A DNA stretch of 13,937 nucleotides from Bacillota bacterium (lineage in GTDB: Bacteria > Bacillota > Clostridia > Christensenellales > CAG-138). The position numbers and the translations under genes are program-made. The notes below the pieces were generated by a model. That model worked only from the letters and a program-made list of their open reading frames with translations, searched no databases and was not told the origin of the DNA. Numbering within the stretch: the stretch's first letter is position 1; each line of letters opens with the position of its first letter. Below are positions 7,076 to 12,925 of this stretch, piece after piece. Where the stretch lies: assembly GCA_023409435.1 (NCBI GenBank), contig JAEYHP010000146.1, positions 1-13,937 on the forward strand, written 5' to 3'.

Positions 7076-7926
7076 GCGTTTTCCCCCTCCAGGCTGCCGC
7101 TTTCCCACGCGGACAGCAGATTTTCTAAAGTCCTTTCCAGTATAAACAGGCGGTATGCGCCGCTGCCTTCCGCATCTGTCACGGGTTCTGCGGGCAAATG
7201 CTTTACTGCCGCCTGTACGCGCTCCGGTATGGATTTTCTTCTGTCGTTGAGCGCCGCTTCCAGTTTGGCGCTCCGGAATGGGAATTCGCATATCCCGGAG
7301 AATGCTACGCGCAGCTTCTTGCGAAAGAGCATCGCCGTGACGTCCACAAGCGGGTAATCGATCTTTTCCCTGGGCGCCTTTTTGATATGCGCAAAAGGTG
7401 CGTTAAGCGCGCTTATTGGAACAAGCGCCTGCACGACCATTTCCCCCGGCTTCAGTTGCATGCGCCCCTGGAACACATCGCCAAACGGTACGGTACGTGT
7501 TCTTTTGCCGGAAGCGAGCAGCAGCTTCGCATCCGAAACCAACAGCGGCAGGCTGCATTCCCGGTAACGGATGGACCCGCAGAGGTTGCCGCCCAGCGTG
7601 ATCCGGCATTGGTTGGTATGGTCCGCCACGCGCCCGCAGGCACTGCTCAGCAAATGAAAGCGCTTTGAGTCCTTGATGGCGGTGAGCGAAAGCGCCGCGC
7701 CGATGATCAGATGCTTTCGGTCAGCTTCCAACACCCCGCATTCGGGTATGGCTTTATAGTCGATCACGACGTCGGGGAATATGCTGTTTGCGCGGCTCAT
7801 GGTGATGATCTCGCTGCCCCCGCCGTAGTAATAAACGCGCTTGCCGCCTTTTGTATACGCTTCGTACGTCTCGGCGGCTTCTTTCAACGTATCCGGTCTG
7901 CAGTAAATAAAATCGCGCGGGATCAT
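7072..7926 (-). CDS. Molybdenum hydroxylase FAD-binding subunit (xanthine dehydrogenase family, medium subunit)
   Basis: A 284-residue flavoprotein subunit, normal length for XdhB/CoxM-type proteins. It takes electrons from the 2Fe-2S subunit and hands them to the final acceptor. The FAD pyrophosphate motif is YYYGGGSEI (32-40), and the second FAD motif is TLGGNLCGSIRYREC (110-124), followed by LPLLVSDA. Four cysteines (97, 107, 116, 124) cluster around the second motif. Some relatives such as 4-hydroxybenzoyl-CoA reductase beta and PaoB carry an extra 4Fe-4S cluster in this subunit, but I cannot show that here. The ATG at 7926 has AAGGAGGG upstream and overlaps the Mo-subunit stop by four bases (ATGA), as it in turn overlaps the small subunit, giving tight translational coupling. 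Confidence 0.93.
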   Translation of the reverse strand: MIPRDFIYCRPDTLKEAAETYEAYTKGGKRVYYYGGGSEIITMSRANSIFPDVVIDYKAIPECGVLEADRKHLIIGAALSLTAIKDSKRFHLLSSACGRVADHTNQCRITLGGNLCGSIRYRECSLPLLVSDAKLLLASGKRTRTVPFGDVFQGRMQLKPGEMVVQALVPISALNAPFAHIKKAPREKIDYPLVDVTAMLFRKKLRVAFSGICEFPFRSAKLEAALNDRRKSIPERVQAAVKHLPAEPVTDAEGSGAYRLFILERTLENLLSAWESGSLEGENA

Positions 7927-10253
7927 ATTTTCCCTCCTTCCGCTATGCGCCAGAGCCGTTCGGGCGTAAGCGGCAGCGTATCGATGGGTTTGTTTAAAGC
8001 GGCCGTCAGCGCGTTTGCAAGCGCCGCGGGCATGCCGATGATGCTGTGCTCCGAGAATTTGCGCACCCCATAGGGCGCGTTTTCTTCCGGCGTCTCCACA
8101 AACCCAATGCGGTAGTTGGGTTCCTGCCCGATGTGTAAGAGCTTGTAGGTACGCAGAGTAGGGGTGGTCAATTTCCCATTCGCATCGTAATGGTATGCCT
8201 CGCGCGTGGCCATGGAAACCCCCATCGCCATGCCGCCCGCAACTACGCCCCGCATGGCTTCGGGATCGATCGCGCGGCCAATATCCATGACGGTTGTCGC
8301 GGACAGTATGCGGTAGGTGTATTCCCTTGTATCCACCTCTACCTCAATGGCCTGCGCGCCGACGGACCAGGATGGCCCCGTCCGCCCTTTTCCAGAAACC
8401 TCGTCCAGTAAAGTCAGCCCCTTTAGCATATAGCTGCCGCGCCCCAGCGCCGGTTCTCCGATGGAGGATCCGTCCTCCGCCTGATAGCCGTTGACGATGT
8501 CCTTGAAGGGTATAAACTTTTCCGGCGCGCTTCTTTGGTACACCCGGGCGTGCGCCACTTCGATTTCCTCCTCCTTGCAGCCTAGAGCGCGTGCGCCGTT
8601 GCGCTTTAACTGGGCGATGATATCGTCCGCCGCCGCGCAGACGGCGCTTCCAGCCATATGTGCCGTCATGCTGGCTACGGTCTTCCAGTGCTCGGGGTTT
8701 AATCGCGTGTCCACCGGAAAGGAAACGTGCACCATGCTGGGCTCAATCTGCAGCTTCTCCGCAAACAGCTGCGCTAAAAGCGTCTGCCCGCCGGAGCCCA
8801 TTTCCACCACCCCGGTATTGAGGTTGAAGCTGCCGTCCTGGTTGGGGGTGACGAGCGCGCCGGAAACGGCGTTGGGAGGCGGGTTTTCGCACTTCCAGAA
8901 GCAGGACATTCCCTGTGCGCGCACCGTATTTTCTTTGATGGGGATAACCCGCCCGCTTTCCCATTTCGCAAGGGACTTGAGTTGTTGAAGGCAGGCGGGA
9001 AGATCGCCGGTGTTGCCGCGGGTGACGGCTACCTGCGTAGGCGTTTCCCCGCCGGGGCGTATGGCGTTTTTCTGCCGCAGCACAAGCGGGTCCATATTGA
9101 GCTTGCCTGCAAGCGCGTCCATTGTGCGCTCGATGCAGAACGTAAACGAATCGTGCCCGAACCCGCGGTAGGAGGTCGCAAACGTATGGTTGGTATATAC
9201 GCAATACGCGTTGCAGGATAGGTGCGGGACATCGTACGGCCCCGTACAGTCCACGGCGATGGCCTTTGTCATATAGGGCGCGCTGTCGCTGTAAGCGCCG
9301 CAGTCCACCCAATAGAGAAGCCGCGCGCCCTGCAATACGCCTTCCCGGTTTGCGCCCAGCGTGAGTTCCGCCTCCAGGCCGATGCGGCAGGGCGCGGTAT
9401 GAAATTCTTCCTCGCGCGGAAGGGCGATGCGCACTTTCTGCCCGTTGAGTTTTTTTGACGCGAGATATGCCAAAAATTCGAGCATGACCGGCGCTTTGCC
9501 GCCGAAGCCGCCGCCCACGAACGGCGTCTTGACTTCGATTTTTCCGCTTTCCAGCGCGAATGTGTCCGCAAGCTGTGCGCGCACCTCGTACGGCGCCTGG
9601 GAGGAGGCGAATACTACCACCGTGCCGTCCGCCTTGATTTCCGCCTCGGCGCAATGCGTCTCCATGGCGGCGTGCGCGGAAGGGGGGAGGAAGAAGCGCT
9701 TTTTTATCACAACGTCGCTTGCCGAGAGCGCGTTTGTCGCATCCCCTTTTCTGACCTGATATTGGCTTGCGATGTTGCTGTTCTCCACGGGGTAAATGTC
9801 CGTCTTCGTACGCCGGTAGGCCTTCGGGTTTTCGTGGATGCGCGGGGCGTTCGCCTTTAGAGATTGCGACGGCGTCAGCATCGGCGTAAGCGGCGTATAG
9901 ACGACTTCGATCAGTTCCAGAGCCCGTGCGGCGATGCATTCCTCCCACGCGACGACAAGTGCCACCGGTTCCCCCGCGTAGCGGACCTTTTCTCTAGCCA
10001 GTATGGGCCGGTCCTGCAACAGGGGGCCCACCGTGCGGGGGCAGTCCCGGCCGGTCAGCACGGCCAGCACGCCGGGCAGCGCTTCTGCTTTTGATATATC
10101 GATGCGTTCGATATCCGCGTGCGCGTGCGGGCTTGTAAGGAGGCGCGCAAATGCCGCGCCGTTTCCCGGCAGGTCGTCCGTATAGACGGCGCGGCCCGCC
10201 GCCTTGTCCCACGCGTCAAATCTGGTTGTATGCGTTCCGATGGCTGTGCTCAA
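7923..10253 (-). CDS. Molybdenum hydroxylase molybdopterin-binding subunit (xanthine dehydrogenase family, large subunit)
   Basis: A 776-residue catalytic subunit holding the molybdopterin cofactor. The N-terminal 'a/b hammerhead' domain includes GRAVYTDDLPG and KVRYAGEPVALVVA. Cofactor and active-site motifs are VGGGFGGKA (Lys253), SYRGFG (Arg363, like the XDH 'FRGFG' loop), EMGSGGQ (Gln490) and a C-terminal Glu (~735, in FSEHSIIGMPAALANA) in place of the catalytic Glu of 'GxGE'. The loop lacks the Cys of form I CO dehydrogenase (AYxCSFR), so this is not that enzyme; it hydroxylates an unknown aldehyde, purine or N-heterocycle. I start at the TTG at 10253 with GGAAGGAA upstream; an extension to 10328 has no ribosome binding site. 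Gene order Mo-FAD-FeS equals that of E. coli xdhABC. Maturation genes are not in the window. Confidence 0.94.
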   Translation of the reverse strand: MSTAIGTHTTRFDAWDKAAGRAVYTDDLPGNGAAFARLLTSPHAHADIERIDISKAEALPGVLAVLTGRDCPRTVGPLLQDRPILAREKVRYAGEPVALVVAWEECIAARALELIEVVYTPLTPMLTPSQSLKANAPRIHENPKAYRRTKTDIYPVENSNIASQYQVRKGDATNALSASDVVIKKRFFLPPSAHAAMETHCAEAEIKADGTVVVFASSQAPYEVRAQLADTFALESGKIEVKTPFVGGGFGGKAPVMLEFLAYLASKKLNGQKVRIALPREEEFHTAPCRIGLEAELTLGANREGVLQGARLLYWVDCGAYSDSAPYMTKAIAVDCTGPYDVPHLSCNAYCVYTNHTFATSYRGFGHDSFTFCIERTMDALAGKLNMDPLVLRQKNAIRPGGETPTQVAVTRGNTGDLPACLQQLKSLAKWESGRVIPIKENTVRAQGMSCFWKCENPPPNAVSGALVTPNQDGSFNLNTGVVEMGSGGQTLLAQLFAEKLQIEPSMVHVSFPVDTRLNPEHWKTVASMTAHMAGSAVCAAADDIIAQLKRNGARALGCKEEEIEVAHARVYQRSAPEKFIPFKDIVNGYQAEDGSSIGEPALGRGSYMLKGLTLLDEVSGKGRTGPSWSVGAQAIEVEVDTREYTYRILSATTVMDIGRAIDPEAMRGVVAGGMAMGVSMATREAYHYDANGKLTTPTLRTYKLLHIGQEPNYRIGFVETPEENAPYGVRKFSEHSIIGMPAALANALTAALNKPIDTLPLTPERLWRIAEGGKI

Positions 10254-10351
10254 AAAGATAATTCCTTCCTGCCCAAATGCCGGATTTTTACATAGTCTGT
10301 GCAGATTTGGACAGATTAACCAAGACAAAAGACGAAAAGGAGTGTTCCAAA

Positions 10352-11596
10352 ATGAATCCGTTTCTGGAAAAGTCCGTATCCGTATTTGAGGGGATCATGG
10401 ACTGGTGCACCGTCTATCCGAAACCCTACGACAAGCGCATGGTAGACCCCTACACCAAGGTCCGCATCATATTGATGAACGGCATCGAGGTGGAAAGCGT
10501 CATGTTCAAGCACCAGCTCCACCGCCATTGCACGGACAACGACGTACGGCGCGAGGTGGCGCTTTCAAGAAGGGTGGAGCAGCTGCAGCAAAAGCACATC
10601 AACTGGCTCAAACCCATAGACGAAACGGCGCTTGAAACCACAATAGGCTATGAGCATGTGGCGGTGGATTTAACGGCCTGGCTTGCCCAAAATGAGCCGG
10701 ACGCGTATGTGAAACAGGCGCTCGATTTCGCCCTTTTAGAGGATTTTGACCACCTGTACCGGTATGCGAACCTTCTGGACCTTGACGCGAACATTCCGGC
10801 CGAGGGCTTAGTAAAAAGCTATGTGGAAATTACGCCGGGCAGGCCCACGATCGCGGAGCACAGGCATCCGTATGAGTCTGTCAAGCGGCATATCGACTGC
10901 AAGACCGCGAGCATCCAAACAAAGCTCAACACGCTCATCATCACCGCGGGCGAGCAGCAGACGATGAACTTTTACATGAACATCGGCAACACCTACCAGA
11001 ACGATCTCGGGCGGAAGCTTTACCTGGAAATCGCGCAGATCGAGGAACAGCATGTGACCCATTACGGCTCACTTCTCGATCCCAACGCGACATGGCTCGA
11101 AAGCCTCTTAATGCACGAGTATATGGAATGCTACCTCTATTATTCGTTCTACCAGGACGAGCTTGACCCGAACGTGAAATCCATATGGGAAATGCATTTG
11201 ACGCAGGAGATCGCGCAGCTTCATAAGGCCGCGGAACTTTTGCAGAAATACGAGAACAAGGAATGGCAGTCCGTCATACCCGGCGGCGATTTCCCCAAAC
11301 TGTTGCAGCTCCACGATACGCGGGACTATGTGCGCAACATTCTCGGCACACAGATACTCCTGACAGCCAACAAGGAGGACTATGCGGAAGTGAACAAAAT
11401 CCCGTCTTCGCATGAGTTCTTTACTTTCCAGAACCGGGTGAATCACGACGTTCACGCGGTGGCAAGCCACAAGGTGATTTATGAGCACCAGGCGCAGTTC
11501 AATACCGATTACCGCGCGGAGGTTGGCCCCAACCCCGTACAGGCGCTCACCGACCGGACCAAGGACAATACTGAGATTGCACGTACACAAGCATAA
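10352..11596 (+). CDS. Uncharacterised Glu/His-rich helical protein, possibly ferritin-like
   Basis: A 414-residue soluble protein with no signal peptide or membrane segment. I do not recognise the gene. The predicted structure is mainly long helices rich in Glu, His, Gln and Tyr. Motifs recalling di-metal ferritin-like folds recur: Glu101-His102 with E130-DFD-H134; Glu201 with E231-EQ-H234 (ExxH); and HEYMECYLYY (255-264) with E286-IAQL-H291. That suggests two or three helical pairs able to bind iron or manganese, but canonical spacing is only clear for E231xxH234. The ATG at 10352 has AAAAGGAG upstream; in-frame codons back to 10277 are not needed. It is divergent from the Mo-hydroxylase operon across only 98 bases, so shared regulation is plausible. 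Alternative: a non-metal helical stress or structural protein. Confidence 0.85.
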   Translation: MNPFLEKSVSVFEGIMDWCTVYPKPYDKRMVDPYTKVRIILMNGIEVESVMFKHQLHRHCTDNDVRREVALSRRVEQLQQKHINWLKPIDETALETTIGYEHVAVDLTAWLAQNEPDAYVKQALDFALLEDFDHLYRYANLLDLDANIPAEGLVKSYVEITPGRPTIAEHRHPYESVKRHIDCKTASIQTKLNTLIITAGEQQTMNFYMNIGNTYQNDLGRKLYLEIAQIEEQHVTHYGSLLDPNATWLESLLMHEYMECYLYYSFYQDELDPNVKSIWEMHLTQEIAQLHKAAELLQKYENKEWQSVIPGGDFPKLLQLHDTRDYVRNILGTQILLTANKEDYAEVNKIPSSHEFFTFQNRVNHDVHAVASHKVIYEHQAQFNTDYRAEVGPNPVQALTDRTKDNTEIARTQA

Positions 11597-11608
11597 ATTG
11601 TCGAAAAA

Positions 11609-11770
11609 GTGCCGTAGGCACAGGTTGTTCCTGCAAGGAAAGCCTTGCGACGCAGGGCTTCCGCGGCCACCGCGCATGTCGCTGGCGGCGGTTGGAAGCT
11701 TCCGTGGGCTGCGGCTCCCGCCCCCAGGGGTTTAAAAGATTGGTGGACGGCGCTTACTGCGCCGCCCGCT
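11609..11770. repeat. Hairpin-dense non-coding segment, possible dispersed palindromic repeat or structured RNA
   Basis: Within the 255-base gap between two genes are consecutive stem-loops: GTGCC-GTA-GGCAC (11609-11621); TTCCT-GCA-AGGAA (11628-11640); a 9-bp stem in AAGCCTTGCGACGCAGGGCTT (11640-11660); palindrome GGAAGCTTCC (11694-11703); and an ~12-pair stem GGTGGACGGCGC/GCGCCGCCCGCT with one mismatch (11742-11753 with 11759-11770). The GC content is well above the flanks. It ends just before the promoter of the next gene. No clear T-run follows any stem, so a simple terminator does not explain all of it. A repeat element is inferred only. Confidence 0.45.
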
Positions 11771-11775
11771 TTGCG

Positions 11776-11813
11776 TTGAAAGTCCGATTTGTCGGTGATA
11801 CAATTGGTCCAAT
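11776..11813 (+). promoter_or_regulatory. Sigma-A promoter of the AroE-like gene with overlapping palindrome
   Basis: TTGAAA (11776-11781) and TACAAT (11799-11804) are exactly 17 bases apart; both match five of six consensus bases. A perfect inverted repeat ATTGG-T-CCAAT (11803-11813) starts in the -10 and covers the expected start of transcription, a typical place for an operator. The leader to the ATG at 11852 would be about 40 bases, with an AGGAGGAAG ribosome binding site. Confidence 0.75.
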
Positions 11814-11851
11814 GCGACACTTCTTATCAAAAAGGGCTAGGAGGAAGATAC

Positions 11852-12697
11852 ATGGAGAAAAACTACCGCGCCGAGCTGACCGGCGTATTCGGCTGCCCGG
11901 TGGACGAAAACCCGACCGCCATCATGCAGGAGGCGGCGTTTCAGGCAAAGAACCTGAACTGGCGGTACCTGGTCCTGCTGGTGGAACCCGCCGCGCTTCA
12001 TACTGCATTTGAAGGCATGCGTGCAATGCACTTTGGCGGCATCAACCTGACGGTGCCGCACAAGGTGGAGGCCATGAAGTATGTGGATGAATTGAGCGAC
12101 AAGGCGAAGCTCATCGGTGCCATCAATACCGTGGTTAACCGGAACGGCGTACTTTACGGGGACAATACGGACGGCGCGGGCTTTGTGGAAGGCATGCGGA
12201 AGAAAGGGATAACTTTAAACGGAAAGACAGCGGTTGTGTTGGGCGCGGGCGGCGCTTCTCGTGCGATCTGTGTAGAGTGCGCGCTGGCCGGCTGCGCGCG
12301 TATCCTGCTGTTTAACCGTACGCTGAAAAAGGCCGAGGAGATCGCAGCCATCGTCAACAGCAATACCGCCTGCAAAGCGGAAGCTTTCCTATGGGAGCCG
12401 GGGCTTTCTATCCCCAAATGCGATATCCTGGTCAACGCCACCTCCATAGGCCTTTATCCCGACCCGAACGCCCCGGATATCCGTTATGAGGATATCACGC
12501 CGGGCATGATCGTGCAGGATATCATCCCAAACCCCGCGAATACGCCCTTTTTGCAGAAAGCGAAAGCGCGGGGCGCAACAACATACGACGGCCTTTCCAT
12601 GCTGGTGGAGCAGGGCGCCATCGGCTTCAAGCTGTGGACGGGAGAGGACGCGTCTACCGATGTGATGTATGCGGCGCTGGAAAAGGAGTTTGCGTGA
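11852..12697 (+). CDS. Shikimate dehydrogenase-like (AroE family) oxidoreductase with altered substrate motif
   Basis: A 281-residue NAD(P)-dependent dehydrogenase of the shikimate/quinate dehydrogenase family (usual ~270-290). Conserved parts are NLTVPHK (65-71, catalytic Lys71), GAINTVV (89-95), GDNTDG (103-108, catalytic Asp107), the dinucleotide loop VLGAGGASRA, FNRTLKKAEE (NADP-type NRT), NATSIGLYP, and a C-terminal YDGLSMLVEQGAIGFKLWTG. The N-terminal 'GxPvxHSxSP' motif, whose Ser residues hold shikimate, reads GCPVDENPTAIM (14-25), so the Ser-x-Ser pair is lost. A substrate other than shikimate, such as quinate or another polyol acid, is therefore likely. The ATG at 11852 with AGGAGGAAG is preferred over an upstream ATG at 11789 that lies within the promoter. 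It is monocistronic, with its own promoter and terminator. Confidence 0.92.
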   Translation: MEKNYRAELTGVFGCPVDENPTAIMQEAAFQAKNLNWRYLVLLVEPAALHTAFEGMRAMHFGGINLTVPHKVEAMKYVDELSDKAKLIGAINTVVNRNGVLYGDNTDGAGFVEGMRKKGITLNGKTAVVLGAGGASRAICVECALAGCARILLFNRTLKKAEEIAAIVNSNTACKAEAFLWEPGLSIPKCDILVNATSIGLYPDPNAPDIRYEDITPGMIVQDIIPNPANTPFLQKAKARGATTYDGLSMLVEQGAIGFKLWTGEDASTDVMYAALEKEFA

Positions 12698-12728
12698 ATA
12701 TCGAATAGAGGATTGAATTGTTTTCCCG

Positions 12729-12761
12729 GCCTGCTGACGAACCCGGTCAGCGGGCTTTTTT
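12729..12761 (+). terminator. Intrinsic terminator of the AroE-like gene
   Basis: A 10-bp stem GCCTGCTGAC/GTCAGCGGGC (12729-12738 with 12746-12755, one G-U pair) has a 7-base loop and is directly followed by six T (12756-12761). It begins 31 bases after the stop codon. Confidence 0.92.
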
Positions 12762-12842
12762 ATAACCGTTCAGAAGGAAGCGTTTTTCGCGCCCGCGCCC
12801 GGCTCTTCGCATAAAAGCCCTGTAACACAGGCATTTATCCCT

Positions 12843-12878
12843 ATTTGTATACAAATCACATTTGCGTGGCATATATTG
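12843..12878 (+). promoter_or_regulatory. Candidate sporulation (sigma-K/sigma-E type) promoter with palindrome
   Basis: The -10-like element CATATATTG (from 12870) fits CATAnAnT of sigma-E and most of CATAnnnTA of sigma-K. An AC at 12851-12852 lies exactly 17 bases upstream, as the sigma-K consensus expects. A perfect 14-base palindrome ATTTGTATACAAAT (12843-12856) covers the -35 position and may bind a regulator. A sigma-A promoter is not evident. Mother-cell expression would suit the collagen-like gene downstream. Confidence 0.45.
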
Positions 12879-12925
12879 GTACTGGACATTGCCTGTCTAG
12901 AACAAACGCAAAGCAGGGAAGTGTT

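Noticed and set aside
7076..7291. 72-residue upstream extension of the 2Fe-2S subunit
   Set aside because: Arg/Gly-rich, lies within the FAD-subunit gene, and the family begins at the ATGA overlap with a good ribosome binding site.
8743..9948. Minus-strand 401-codon open frame inside the Mo-subunit gene
   Set aside because: Arg/Gly-rich translation in another frame of a GC-rich gene; the overlapping frame has all molybdopterin-binding motifs.
10254..10328. N-terminal extension of the Mo subunit (25 residues, TTG at 10328)
   Set aside because: No ribosome binding site there, and the protein family starts close to the chosen TTG at 10253, which has GGAAGGAA upstream.
11509..11820. Minus-strand 103-codon open frame over the hairpin-rich gap
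   Set aside because: No ribosome binding site or domain; it overlaps the end of the helical-protein gene and the palindromic segment, so it is better explained by that structure.
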